DNA from: JBGPHT01 sp041484525
GTDB taxonomy: Bacteria > Acidobacteriota > Terriglobia > Bryobacterales > Bryobacteraceae
Length of the DNA stretch: 64,000 nucleotides
NCBI GenBank assembly: GCA_041484525.1
Contig: JBGPHT010000024.1
Coordinates: forward strand, 1 to 64,000
Reading direction: 5' to 3'
Part shown: positions 51,296-61,700 of the stretch, one piece after another
Layout: each line of letters opens with the position of its first letter
Numbering within the stretch: position 1 is the first letter of the stretch
The notes under the pieces: generated by a model
What the model was told of the DNA's origin: nothing
The model's input: the letters and a program-made list of their open reading frames with translations, nothing else
The model's database searches: none
Program-made: the position numbers and the translations under genes

Positions 51296-52083
51296 AACCG
51301 GCAATTGCAATATGGGTTGCGGCGGCTCTGGGCTGCGCCGCGGCTGCCGAAACGGCGCAGGAGCGCGGCCAGCGCGTAGTCAACGAAGCCCTGCAGGCCT
51401 TAGGCGGAAGCGCCTTCCTCCACATGGAGGATCGCCTGGAGATCGGGCGGGCTTATTCCTTTTTCAACCAGCAGCTCTCCGGACTGTCGGTGGCGCACAT
51501 CTACACCCGCTATCTGATGCCCGTGCCCGGCAAACTGTCGCAGCGCGAGCGGCAGTCCTTCGGGAAAGACGAGTACACCTCGGTGCTGTTTACCGAGAGT
51601 GGCGCCTGGGAGATCACGTTTCGCGGCGCGCGCCTGCTCGAGGACCAGCGCTACGAGAACTACATCGACAGCACGCTGCGCAATGTCTTCTACATCATGC
51701 GGCAGCGCCTGAAGGAGCCGGGAATGATTTTCTACTCGCGGGGTTCGGAGCTCTACGAAAACCTGCCGGTGGAAGTGGTCGATTTCACCGACGCCGACAA
51801 TCGGACGGTGACCGTCTACTTCAGCCAGAGCACCAAGCTGCCGGTGCGGCAGACGTTCCGGCGGCGCAATCCACTGTACAAGGACTTCGATACCGAGGTG
51901 TCGGTTTTCGCCAAATTCCGCGACGTGGGCGGCGGCGCGAAGTGGCCGTTCGATGTCCGCCGCGAGCGCAATGGCGAAAAGATTTTCGAGATGTACTCCG
52001 ATTCGGTGACGATCGACAAGAATCTGAAGGACGATCTGTTCACGCTGCCGGCAAGTTTGAAGATTCTGCCAAAAGCGAAGTAG
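51292..52083 (+). CDS. Secreted protein of unknown function downstream of the M16 pair
   Basis: A 263-residue protein with a signal peptide (MKPAIAIWVAAALGCAAAAE). The remainder is a beta-rich single domain (DEYTSVLFTESGAWEITFRG, VTVYFSQSTKLPVRQTFRRR, WPFDVRRERNGEKIFEMYSD), similar in feel to the LolA-like tail of the preceding M16 protein. The ATG overlaps the previous stop. The gene is antisense to the last 680 bp of the comEC frame. Confidence 0.7.
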   Translation: MKPAIAIWVAAALGCAAAAETAQERGQRVVNEALQALGGSAFLHMEDRLEIGRAYSFFNQQLSGLSVAHIYTRYLMPVPGKLSQRERQSFGKDEYTSVLFTESGAWEITFRGARLLEDQRYENYIDSTLRNVFYIMRQRLKEPGMIFYSRGSELYENLPVEVVDFTDADNRTVTVYFSQSTKLPVRQTFRRRNPLYKDFDTEVSVFAKFRDVGGGAKWPFDVRRERNGEKIFEMYSDSVTIDKNLKDDLFTLPASLKILPKAK

Positions 52084-54558
52084 AGTGCTCACGAAGATCC
52101 GCTTGCCGTCCGTCAGCACTGTCACCAGGCCCAACTCATCCGTCCGCAGTACGACTGTATGGTGCGCCGCCAGGCGGGCCAGCACATCTCGGTGGGGATG
52201 CCCGTAGGTGTTCTCGAAACCGTCTGAGATCACGGCGAACATCGGCTGCACGGCTGACAGAAATTCTTCCGTGGTCGAGGTGCGGCTGCCGTGGTGCGGC
52301 ACCTTCAGCACGTCGCTGCGCTCGACCTCGTTCTCTTCGAGCATGCGCCGCTCCACCTGCCGCTCCACGTCGCCCGTGAGCAGGAACGAGCGGCTCCCGT
52401 AGCGCAGCCGCAGCACCAGCGAGTCGTTATTCTTCGGAGTGTCGGAAGGCATGTAGTCCGCCAGCGGCGCGAGCACCTGGATCTCCGCGCCACCCATCGG
52501 GATCCGGGCGCCCGCGGTCAGGGGCACGATTCTCGTTCCCTCGCGCGCGGCTCTTGCCCGTACCATGTCCCACGTCGGGCTATCGGGTGTCGCGCCGGTC
52601 CACAGCTCCTTGGGGTGGAAATCCGACACCAGCGCGGGCAGTCCGCCGATGTGGTCCTCGTGCGCGTGGGAGAGCGCCACCACGTCGACGGTCCGGATCG
52701 AACGGTTCCAGAGATAGGGCGCCACCACGTCCTCGCCGATATCGAGTTGCGAACGCGTCTGCCGGCCGAACGCCGGGATGCCGCCGCCATCCACAAGCAT
52801 GCGCTTGCCATCGGGAAACACCACCAGCAGGCAATCGCCCTGCCCCACGTCGATAGCCGTCATCTCGAGTTCGCCCGGGTGAACCAACGGCGGGAACGGG
52901 TGCCACAGCAGCAGCGCCAGCGCGGCCGCGACCAGTAATCCGGATGCGATGCGCCACCAGCGTCCGCGCGCCAGCGCCGCACCGATCAGCGCCGCCGCGA
53001 GCGCCACTCCGAGCCACACCGGCGGCGTCGGAACACGCCAGTTCGGCTCCATGCGAGCGTGCCAGTTCACGACAATCTGCGACAGGTAGAGCAACCCGCC
53101 GGCGATTTTCGCCACCCATGCAAAGCCGGTGAAGACGGCGAGGAATCCGACCGGCACCACGAAGCCCATCAGCGGCACTACGAACGCGTTGGCCGAGAGT
53201 CCGGAGACGCCGACGCGGTGGAAGTACACCACCATGGGCAGCGCCAACCCGAGTTGCACTACGGCTGAAGTCACCACAACTTCGTAGATGAACAACGCCA
53301 CCCGTGCGGGCACGGCGATGGCGAGGCGGGCGGCTCGCAACGGCAGGCCGGTAACGGTGTGCAGGGTCTCGGCGAGCAGCCTCATCTCAATGCGAAACTG
53401 CGCCACGCGTGGAGCGATGTGGAGATCGCGGCCGGTATCGGCGAGGTCCTGGAGACCGCGCCCGAGCGGTCCCGAGGTCGCGTGGATCAGCGGCGCCGCG
53501 AACGCGCCCAGAAATCCTACGGCCAGAAACGTAAGCTGGAAGCTGGCGTCGAAGAGCTGTTCCGGGTCGCACACCAGGAACGCCAGCGCCACCGCCGCCA
53601 GCAGATTCATCACGCGGCGCTCGCGATAGAAGTACCCGGCGATGGTGAACAACGTGAGCCCGGCGGCCGATCTCACGCATGGCGCCTGCCAGCCGCTGAC
53701 CAGCGCATAGAGCCACGCCGCGAGCACGGTGAGTGCCAGCGCCGCTTCTTCGGGCACGAAACAGATGCGGAGAAGAAAGAGGAAGAACGCCGCCAGCACG
53801 GCCACGTGCGTCCCCGAAATCACCAGCGCATGAAACGTGCCGGTGGAGCGATACTGTTCCGTCCAGACTTTCTGCAACTGGTACGATTGCCCGATCAGGA
53901 TGGCCTGCATCATCCCCGTCTGGTAATCGCTGCCGGCGTAGAGGCGCGCGATGCGGTCGAGCGCCGCCGCGCGCAGGTCCATGATGGCCTTCTGAAAAAC
54001 CGAGCCGCAGCGCCCGGGCAGAATGCGCACCGTGCCGGCCGCTCCCGAAGCCGTCCAGTAAATATCCTGCCGGGCCAGGTAGCGGGCGTAATCGAATGCG
54101 CCCGGGTTGCGGAAATTGCGTGGCTGTCGCACGCGGGCATCCAGTTCGACTCTCTGCCCGTAGTGGAGTTGGGGCAGCGCCTCATCCTTGCGCGTATAGA
54201 GCGTGACCTGGGCGCGCGTATGCGGTTCCAGTTCGAGGATGAAGCGTTCGCGCTCGCCCGAAACCGCCGGCGGCTCCACCACGCATCCGCCCAGGATCAC
54301 GACTTCGCGCGATTCGGCGTCCAGTTCGGGAGCCGGTCCGGGAGCGTGTGCGACGGCCGTCAGCGCACCCGCGAAGAAGAATCCGGGAAGGCAGCACGCG
54401 CCTGCCAGCACGCGGCTTCCGTGCCAGAGTGCGATGGCGGCGAGCAAGGCCAACGCGGCGATCGCCAGAAACAATTCCGAATTAGAAAATGGTACGAAAC
54501 GGGATACCAGGATCCCCGTAGCGATGGCAGCCAGGGGCCCGACCAACGGGTCCTTCAC
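51400..54558 (-). CDS. comEC: ComEC/Rec2-type DNA uptake channel with an unusual antisense C-terminal extension
   Basis: A frame of about 1052 codons from a GTG at 54558. It starts with several transmembrane segments and a DUF4131-like domain (VVEPPAVSGERERFILELEP). The competence domain follows (YQTGMMQAILIGQSYQLQKV, FHALVISGTHVAVLAAFFLF), then a beta-lactamase-like domain with SHAHEDHIGG metal ligands. ComEC passes single-stranded DNA through the inner membrane in natural transformation; the lactamase-like part may be a nuclease. Family members normally end near GLVTVLTDGKRIFV, here at about 52090. Instead the frame runs on for about 228 codons, antisense to the gene at 51292-52083, with no homology to ComEC. 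Confidence 0.8.
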   Translation of the reverse strand: MKDPLVGPLAAIATGILVSRFVPFSNSELFLAIAALALLAAIALWHGSRVLAGACCLPGFFFAGALTAVAHAPGPAPELDAESREVVILGGCVVEPPAVSGERERFILELEPHTRAQVTLYTRKDEALPQLHYGQRVELDARVRQPRNFRNPGAFDYARYLARQDIYWTASGAAGTVRILPGRCGSVFQKAIMDLRAAALDRIARLYAGSDYQTGMMQAILIGQSYQLQKVWTEQYRSTGTFHALVISGTHVAVLAAFFLFLLRICFVPEEAALALTVLAAWLYALVSGWQAPCVRSAAGLTLFTIAGYFYRERRVMNLLAAVALAFLVCDPEQLFDASFQLTFLAVGFLGAFAAPLIHATSGPLGRGLQDLADTGRDLHIAPRVAQFRIEMRLLAETLHTVTGLPLRAARLAIAVPARVALFIYEVVVTSAVVQLGLALPMVVYFHRVGVSGLSANAFVVPLMGFVVPVGFLAVFTGFAWVAKIAGGLLYLSQIVVNWHARMEPNWRVPTPPVWLGVALAAALIGAALARGRWWRIASGLLVAAALALLLWHPFPPLVHPGELEMTAIDVGQGDCLLVVFPDGKRMLVDGGGIPAFGRQTRSQLDIGEDVVAPYLWNRSIRTVDVVALSHAHEDHIGGLPALVSDFHPKELWTGATPDSPTWDMVRARAAREGTRIVPLTAGARIPMGGAEIQVLAPLADYMPSDTPKNNDSLVLRLRYGSRSFLLTGDVERQVERRMLEENEVERSDVLKVPHHGSRTSTTEEFLSAVQPMFAVISDGFENTYGHPHRDVLARLAAHHTVVLRTDELGLVTVLTDGKRIFVSTLLRFWQNLQTCRQREQIVLQILVDRHRIGVHLENLFAIALAADIERPLRAAAHVAEFGENRHLGIEVLVQWIAPPERLPHRQLGALAEVDGHRPIVGVGEIDHFHRQVFVELRTPRVENHSRLLQALPHDVEDIAQRAVDVVLVALVLEQARAAKRDLPGATLGKQHRGVLVFPEGLPLALRQFAGHGHQIAGVDVRHRQSGELLVEKGISPPDLQAILHVEEGASA

Positions 54559-54640
54559 CGAAATTCCGATTGTATCAGGCGCTGGCGCGGCCCGAAACTC
54601 CCGCCGTTCCGCGGTGTCTAATGAAGGTATCGAGGTGTGT

Positions 54641-55747
54641 ATGCGATTTCGCGCAGCCCTACTTCTCGTTGCCGCCGGATGTGTAAGTGCGCAGACCGAT
54701 CGGGATTGGTTGAATCGTGGCGTGCAGGCATTCAAGAGCGCCCGATATGCGGACGCAGCGGACGCGTTTCAGCGCGCCGTCGAGCTGAATCCCTCGAGCG
54801 TGCCGGCCCACCTGTACCTGGGCACGGCATACATGCAGCAGTACATTCCGGGGGCGGAGTCGTCCGAAAACAGCGCCAATGCCGACAAGGCCCAGGCGGA
54901 ATTTCAGCGGGTGCTGGATCTGGATTCCGGCAACAAGGTCGCGCTGGCTTCGATTGCATCGTTGGATTTGAATCGAAAGCGGTTCGACGACGCCCGCGAC
55001 GCGTACAAGCGGCTGCTCGCCGTCGATCCGAACAACCGGGAAGCGTACTACTCTCTCGCCTTCATCGCCTGGTCGCAGTGGTATCCGGCGTACAGTAAGA
55101 CGCGTCAGGAGCTGGGGATGAGGCCGGAGGATCCCGGCCCGATCGCCGATGCCGCAGTCCGGACAAGGCTGCGGAGCCAATGGTGGACGGTGCTTGATGA
55201 AGGCATCTGGAACCTGAACCGCGCCCTCGAGCTCGATCCCGAGTACGCCGATGCCATGGCTTACATGAACCTGTTCGTTCGCGAGCGGGCCGACCTGCGC
55301 GACACCAAACAGGAATACCAGCAGGATGTCGCCGATGCTGACCAGTGGGTGCAGAAGGCGCTTGCCGCCAAAATGGCGCAGGCGGCGAGAATGCAATCGC
55401 CGATGGTCGCGCCGCCTCCGCCTCCCCCACCGCCACCAGGAGGCTCGGGGCGTGGGGACAGGATCCGGGTGGGCAGCGTTCAGATGGCGAAGTTGCTCGT
55501 GAAGCCGAATCCTGTTTACCCGCCACTGGCCCTGCAAGCGAAGATCCAGGGAACAGTTAAATTCACCATAATCATCGGCAAGGACGGACGCCCGACTAAC
55601 ATTCAGGTTGAAAGCGGCCATCCGCTGTTGGTTCCAGCGGCACTCGATGCCGTCAAGCAATACGTGTATCAGCCGACGCTATTAAATGGCGAGCCCACTG
55701 AAGTCAGCGCGCAGGTCGAAGTGGATTTCGTTTTGCCGGTCCAGTGA
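54641..55747 (+). CDS. Secreted TPR protein with a TonB C-terminal domain
   Basis: A 368-residue protein. Signal peptide (MRFRAALLLVAAGCVSAQ), then TPR-like repeats (about 25-215: SARYADAADAFQRAVELNPS, KRFDDARDAYKRLLAVDPNN, LNRALELDPEYADAMAYMNL). Next is a Pro-rich segment (PPPPPPPPPGG) and a TonB C-terminal domain (VKPNPVYPPLALQAKIQGTV, KFTIIIGKDGRPTNIQVES, YVYQPTLLNGEPTEVSA). TonB domains transmit energy to outer-membrane receptors such as those in this window. The typical N-terminal membrane helix is replaced by a signal peptide, so it may be a periplasmic variant. GAGGTGTGT precedes the ATG. Confidence 0.85.
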   Translation: MRFRAALLLVAAGCVSAQTDRDWLNRGVQAFKSARYADAADAFQRAVELNPSSVPAHLYLGTAYMQQYIPGAESSENSANADKAQAEFQRVLDLDSGNKVALASIASLDLNRKRFDDARDAYKRLLAVDPNNREAYYSLAFIAWSQWYPAYSKTRQELGMRPEDPGPIADAAVRTRLRSQWWTVLDEGIWNLNRALELDPEYADAMAYMNLFVRERADLRDTKQEYQQDVADADQWVQKALAAKMAQAARMQSPMVAPPPPPPPPPGGSGRGDRIRVGSVQMAKLLVKPNPVYPPLALQAKIQGTVKFTIIIGKDGRPTNIQVESGHPLLVPAALDAVKQYVYQPTLLNGEPTEVSAQVEVDFVLPVQ

Positions 55748-55769
55748 CAGCGCGTGCTATAACCGTTGC

Positions 55770-56975
55770 ATGATACGGCAAGCTTTCTCGATCCTGGCCC
55801 TTGCTTCCCTTGCGCTGGCGGCCGACAGCCGGCCCAAGGTGCGCGCCATCACGGCGTTCATCGATCTCGATCCGAAGAACGAGGTAGCGCAAGTCGAGGA
55901 AACGGTCAAATTCCTGAACGGCGCGCGTGACGCGATGCGCGCGGCGGGGTTCGAGGTCGAGACGATCCGCATCGTCACGCAGCCGTTTCCGAAGTACATC
56001 AACGGACTGAAACGAGATGAGGCGATCGCGGTGCTGCGCAAGTTCGACGAGCTGGCCGGCAAGCTCGGATTCTCGCCCAACATCGGGCCTGCGATGGTGG
56101 CGAATGGCGATTCGGCCGCGCCGCTCGACGTGCTGGCCGAGATCCTCGCATCCACACGCATCAACGCCAGCCTGATCACCGCCGGCACGGACGGCATCTA
56201 CTGGAGCAACATCCGCGCGGCCGCGAAGCTCATCAAGAACGTGGCGGCGCTCAGTCCCAATGGCAAGGGGAATCTCAACTTCGCCACCACTTCCATGCTC
56301 AAGCCGCAGACGCCGTTCTATCCGGGCGCGTATCACATCAACGCCGGCCACAGCTTCGCCGTCGGGCTGGAGGGCGCGAACGTGGTGACCGAAGTCTTCG
56401 CGCAGTATCACGACCCGCGCGAGGCGGAAGAGCGGCTGGCGCAGGCTCTCACGCGGCCCCTGAAGGAGGCGGAAGCGGTGGCCATGAAAGTCGCGGCGTC
56501 GAGCGGCTGGACGTACGCCGGCATCGACCCGACGCCCGCGCCGTTGGGCGATGTGTCGATCGGCCGCGCTATCGAGAACTTCACCGGCGCTCCGTTCGGC
56601 GCCAGCGGCACCATGACGGCCGCCGGCATTATCACGCGCGCCGTGCAGGCGGTGGCCGTCAAACGCGTCGGATATTCGGGCTTGATGGTGCCGGTGCTGG
56701 AGGACAATCTGCTGGCGAAACGGTGGGCCGAAGGCACGTACAACACGGATTCGCTGTTGGCTTATTCGGCCGTGTGCGCCACGGGGCTCGACACCATTCC
56801 GCTGCCTGGCGACATCACGGAGGAGCATCTGGCGCGCATTCTCGGCGACGTGGCGGCGCTGGCGTATAAGTGGCAGAAGCCGCTGGCGGCGCGTTTATTG
56901 CCGGCGCCGGGGAAGAAGGCCGGCGATCGCGCGGACTATGGAGATCCGCGGATGGCGCCGACGGTGGTGCGGTAG
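55770..56975 (+). CDS. DUF711-family protein, exported
   Basis: A 401-residue protein. Family segments include KVRAITAFIDLDPKNEVAQV, GFSPNIGPAMVANGD, AGHSFAVGLEGANVVTEVFA, IGRAIENFTGAPFGASGTMT and VCATGLDTIPLPGDITEEHL. Members show a glycyl-radical-like or unknown fold; the function is not established. An N-terminal signal-like stretch (MIRQAFSILALASLALAAD) suggests export. It follows the TPR-TonB gene by 22 bp on the same strand and converges with the M20 gene. Confidence 0.8.
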   Translation: MIRQAFSILALASLALAADSRPKVRAITAFIDLDPKNEVAQVEETVKFLNGARDAMRAAGFEVETIRIVTQPFPKYINGLKRDEAIAVLRKFDELAGKLGFSPNIGPAMVANGDSAAPLDVLAEILASTRINASLITAGTDGIYWSNIRAAAKLIKNVAALSPNGKGNLNFATTSMLKPQTPFYPGAYHINAGHSFAVGLEGANVVTEVFAQYHDPREAEERLAQALTRPLKEAEAVAMKVAASSGWTYAGIDPTPAPLGDVSIGRAIENFTGAPFGASGTMTAAGIITRAVQAVAVKRVGYSGLMVPVLEDNLLAKRWAEGTYNTDSLLAYSAVCATGLDTIPLPGDITEEHLARILGDVAALAYKWQKPLAARLLPAPGKKAGDRADYGDPRMAPTVVR

Positions 56976-56977
56976 CG

Positions 56978-58609
56978 CTACCTCACCGTCGGATATTTGA
57001 TTCCCAACTGCTGCAGGTAGTTGTCGTACTTCGAGGGATCGTAGTACATCTCCCGCATTCTGGGACGGAACTCGTCCATGATCCGCTTGTTCAGCCAGAC
57101 GGCAGGCTTGTCGTCCGGACGCAGGAAGCTCTTGTACTTCACGTCTTTGGTCTGCACGTTGTCGAAGTATTCGTGCGCCGCTTTTACCAGTTCCGGGTGC
57201 AGCAGAATGTCGAGCATCGTCATGGCCTGCACTTTGGCCCCGGCCACCACGCCCTTGTGCGCGATGGGCGTCGCCATGGCGATCCCGTCGGCCCAGTTGT
57301 GACCCGGCCCGCCGGGAATGTTGGCTGGGTAGCGCAGCGTCACGGTCGGCACCACCCAGGAAATATCGCCGATATCGTCCGAGCCGCCGCCGGTCGGCAC
57401 GTTGCCCGGACCGCCATCGCCAGGGTCTTCACCGGGAGCGCCGGCGCCGCCGCGGCCGCCCTGCAGCGCACGTGGGGCGCGCAACTCTCCTACGCGCGCG
57501 CTCAGCCCGCGCACCGGGACCTTCAGCTCTTTCTGTAAGCCGCGGGCCAGCGTCTGGTCGTCCTCGGTCCACTGCGGCAGGCCGACCTTCTTGATGTTCT
57601 CCTGCATCGCTTCCGCGATCGGCTTGTTGAAGTGGCCCGGCCATGCGCTGCCCAGCAGCCGCGAGGTGAACGTCGTATCCGTCATCATGGTGGCGGCCTT
57701 CGCCATGTTGTCGCCGATGCGCCACATGTCCATGATGTGGTCGTAATCGATCTCGCGGAAGTAATACCAAACCGTGGCGTCAGGCGGCACCACGTTCGGC
57801 TGATCGCCCCCATTGGTGATGACGTAGTGCGAGCGCTGCGCCAGGCGCAAGTGCTCGCGGCGAAAGTTCCAGCCGACGTCCATCAGCTCGACGGCATCGA
57901 GCGCGCTCTTGCCGCGCCATGGCGCTCCCGCCGCGTGCGCGCTCTCGCCCTTGAACGCATACTCGACCGATACCAGACCGCTGCCCGCGGCCGGTCCCCA
58001 GGAGACTCCCATGTTGCTCGCGACGTGCGCGAACAGCACCACGTCCACGTCCTTGAAGAGCCCGGCGCGGACATAATACGCCTTGCTGCCCAGCTCTTCT
58101 TCGGCGATGCCCGGCCACAGCCGGATGGTCCCCGCCAGGTGCTCGCGCTCCATCACCTTCTTGACCGCCAGCGCCGCCATGATGTTCATGGGCATGCCGG
58201 AATTGTGGCCCTCGCCGTGGCCCGGCGCGCCATCGATCATCGGCTCGTGCCACGCCACGCCGGGCTTTTGCGAAGCGCGCGGAATGTCATCGATGTCGGA
58301 GCCGAGCGAGATCACAGGCTTGCCCGAACCCCACGAGGCCATCCACGCGGTCGGGATGCCGGCGATGTCGCGCTCGATGCGGAAGCCTTCCTTCTCCAGA
58401 ATTCCGGTGAGGTATTTCGAGGTTTCGAATTCCTGGAAGCCGAGTTCGCCGAAGCTGAAGACGCTGTCGACCATCACCTGCGCCTGCTTCTTCATGGCGT
58501 CGATCTGCCCTGTGAGGTCGGCCTTGATGGCGGCCTCTCTTTCGGGCGTGGCTTTGGGTTGGGCGAAAGCGGCGGCGGCAAGTAAGAGCGAAAGTGCGAT
58601 TGTGCGCAT
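56978..58609 (-). CDS. M20-family amidohydrolase (AbgB-like), exported
   Basis: A 543-residue protein with a signal peptide (MRTIALSLLLAAAAFAQ). M20 marks: FSFGELGFQEFETSKYLTGI, GSDIDDIPRAS with the Asp pair, GHGEGHNSGM carrying metal ligands, PGIAEEELGSKAYYVRAG, and HVASNMGVSWGPAAGSG. The C-terminal half carries the dimerisation domain and an unusually Gly/Pro-rich stretch (RGGAGAPGEDPGDGGPGNV). It resembles p-aminobenzoyl-glutamate hydrolase subunit B, which hydrolyses folate-derived amides. AGGAGA precedes the ATG. Confidence 0.85.
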   Translation of the reverse strand: MRTIALSLLLAAAAFAQPKATPEREAAIKADLTGQIDAMKKQAQVMVDSVFSFGELGFQEFETSKYLTGILEKEGFRIERDIAGIPTAWMASWGSGKPVISLGSDIDDIPRASQKPGVAWHEPMIDGAPGHGEGHNSGMPMNIMAALAVKKVMEREHLAGTIRLWPGIAEEELGSKAYYVRAGLFKDVDVVLFAHVASNMGVSWGPAAGSGLVSVEYAFKGESAHAAGAPWRGKSALDAVELMDVGWNFRREHLRLAQRSHYVITNGGDQPNVVPPDATVWYYFREIDYDHIMDMWRIGDNMAKAATMMTDTTFTSRLLGSAWPGHFNKPIAEAMQENIKKVGLPQWTEDDQTLARGLQKELKVPVRGLSARVGELRAPRALQGGRGGAGAPGEDPGDGGPGNVPTGGGSDDIGDISWVVPTVTLRYPANIPGGPGHNWADGIAMATPIAHKGVVAGAKVQAMTMLDILLHPELVKAAHEYFDNVQTKDVKYKSFLRPDDKPAVWLNKRIMDEFRPRMREMYYDPSKYDNYLQQLGIKYPTVR

Positions 58610-58763
58610 CGGGTCTCCTGATAATGGCGGTTGGTGAATTATACCGTGTTAATTCGGCATAACGGAACCGGACTACGCCCGTCCAACCCACCAATCAAGG
58701 GGGTACACCGTCTGTGTGCCTCTATCAGGGGCACAAGGCGGAACAGAGGAGGTTAGTCAAAGC

Positions 58764-61700
58764 ATGATGAAGTTACGCTTGTATCTTATGCTGCTCGCCC
58801 TCGCGGCCGCGGCGTTCGCTCAAACCCTCAGCAGCACCATGGACGGCCTGGTGAAAGACACCCAGGGCGCCCTCGTTCCCAAAGCCGATGTCACCGTGGT
58901 CAACAACCGCACCGCCCAGCAATTCCAGACGATCACCGACGACAAAGGTCACTGGGCGATCGCGTCGCTGCCCACCGGCCTCTACAGCGTTTCGGTGAGC
59001 GCCACCGGCTTCAAAAAGGCCACCGCACCCGAGGTCAAAATGGACTCCGGCATTCCGGCATCCGTCAACCTGGCGCTGGAAGTGGGCGCGGTCAGCGAGA
59101 CCGTGGAAGTTACCGGCGGCGCCGAAGTGCTGGTCACCACCAGCGCCACTGTCACCACCAATCTGACGGCCGAGCAGATCCGCGACCTGCCCATCCCCAG
59201 CCGCAACGCCACCGATCTGTTGATGACCCAGCCGGGTTCGCAGACTCCCGCCGGTCCGCGCAACACTACTTTCAACGGCCTGCCGCAGAGCACGATTAAC
59301 ATGACGCTCGACGGCATCAACATTCAGGACAACCTATTGAAGAACGGCTCGGGCGGCGCGCTCTATCCTGTGGTCTACCCGCGCCTCGATGCCATCGAAG
59401 AAGTCTCCGTCACCACCGCCGCCACAGGCGCGGAGAGCTTGGCGGAGGGCGCCGTCCAGATCAAGTTCGTCACCAAATCGGGCACCAACAACTGGCACGG
59501 CGGCGCGTTCCTCCAGGAGCGCAACACGGCGCTGAATGCCAACTACTACTTCAACAACATCGACGGCTTGCCGCGCGATCGCATCATCCTGCACCAGATC
59601 GGCGCCCACATAGGCGGGCCCATCAAGAAGAACAAGCTGTTCATCTTTTTTAACTACGAAGTCTTCCGCTTCCCGCAGACGTGGGATTCGGGGCAGCTCG
59701 CGGTGTTGAATCCCGCGGCGATGAATGGCACCTTCACCTACCGTGGCACCACCGGCCAGCTTCAGTCGGTGAACCTGTATCAGATCGCGGCGGCGGCCGG
59801 ATTCACTTCGACGCCCGACCCGATCATCGGGAACACGCTGCAGCAGATCGCGAAGTCGATCGGGAGCGGCGGCAGCCTGACGGACCGCATCGCTTCCAAC
59901 AACGATTACAACCGGTCCAACTTCCGCTGGTTCCCCAAGGGAATGCACAAGATCGATTTTCCCCAGGGCAAGCTGGATTACAACATCAACTCGAAGCACC
60001 ACTGGGAAGCCACGGGAACGGTGAACCCGTACCGGCTGGTTCCGGACGGCATCAATAACGTGCTGCCGGTTTTCCCGGGCAACGGCACGGTCCTGGGATC
60101 GCCGGTCGTGGTGGGACAGCGGGAGGCGTTCGAGTCGTTCTCGACGGCGCTGCGTTCCGCCTGGTCGGCGCACTGGACCAGCGAAATCCGCTTCGGGGTT
60201 TCCACCGGCAATGTGGTCTTCTCCGACGCCATCCAGCCGCCGATGTTCGAGCAGTGGCGCGGCTACTCGCCGAATCTCGCCTATGTGCAGAACCCTTCGC
60301 GCCGGAACACCTCATCGCGGCGCAACAACCCGGTCGAGCAGTTGACGGGCAGCGCCACCTGGTCGCACGGCGCGCACCTGATGAACGTGGGCGGCAGCTT
60401 CTCGCGCATCAATGAGTGGCAGCAGTCGTTCAGCACGCAGAACATCCCCATCGTGAACTTCGGCGTCTCGACCAGCGACCCGGTGGCCTTCGGCGGCACC
60501 AATATTTTCAATGCCGCCAATTTTCCCAACAGCCAGAATGCGGACCTGACGAATGCGCAGTCGCTTTATGCGATGCTGACAGGCCGCGTGGCTTCCATCC
60601 AGCGCTCCGTGGTGTTGGACGAGAAGACGCACACTTATGGTCCCTTCGGCGCCGTGGATCGCTTGCGCCAATGGGAGTTCGGGCTGTTCGTACAGGACAG
60701 TTGGAAGCTACGTCCGAACCTGACCGTCAACGCCGGTGTGCGGTTCGAGAATCAGAATCCGTTCCAGAGCCTGAGCGGCACTTACACGCGTCCGGGATAC
60801 GCCGGTTTGTACGGCGTCTCAGGCACGGGCAACCTCTTCAAGCCTGGTACGCTCACCGGTTCCGTGCCGCAGTATTTCCAGGTGGGATCGAGCGATGTTC
60901 AGGGCTATCCGCCGACGCGCTTCTGGGCTCCCACGGCCGGCGTCGCCTGGGTGCTGCCGCATGCCAGCGGGCCGCTCGGCTGGCTGCTCGGGAATGGCGG
61001 GCAGTCGTCGGTGCTGCGCGCGGGTTTCGCGGTTGCGCCCACGCGCGGCGATTTCACCGGCATCACGGGGGTCTGGGGCAGTAACCAAGGACGCACCATC
61101 ACCACCACGGTGGATCCGAACAATACTCCGGCGGCGTTCGGCGCTCCCGGCAGCGTGTTGTTCCGCGATCCCACTCTGCCGGTTCTGGCCACGGCGGCGA
61201 CGCCGTCCTACCCGCTTCCGGTGAACGCCGGCAACAGCGTCAACGATTTCGACCCCAACCTGAAGAGCCGCTATGTAGCGTCGTGGAACGTCGGGTTCCA
61301 GCGCTCCATCACTCCAGACACGGTGCTCGAGTTGCGCTACGTCGGCAACCGTTCGGCACGCCTGTGGTCCACGTTGAATCTGAACGAAGTCAACGTCGTC
61401 GAGAGCGGATTCCTCGACCAATTCAAGATTGCGCAGAATAACCTGACGATTGCGCAGCAGTCGAATTCGCGCAGTGTCGACTTCGGCAACAGCGGCCTGC
61501 CCGGCCAGAAGGATGTCCCGATCCTCAAGACCGCGCTCGGCACCACCAACGACACCAACAGCGCCAGCCTGCTGCAGCAGGGCCGCGCCGGCGATCTGGC
61601 CACCAATATCGCGGGCAACGCCACGTTCATGCGCAATCTCACGAATGCCGGCTATCCCGCGAACCTGTTCCGCGTGAATCCGACCACCGTCAACGGCGGG

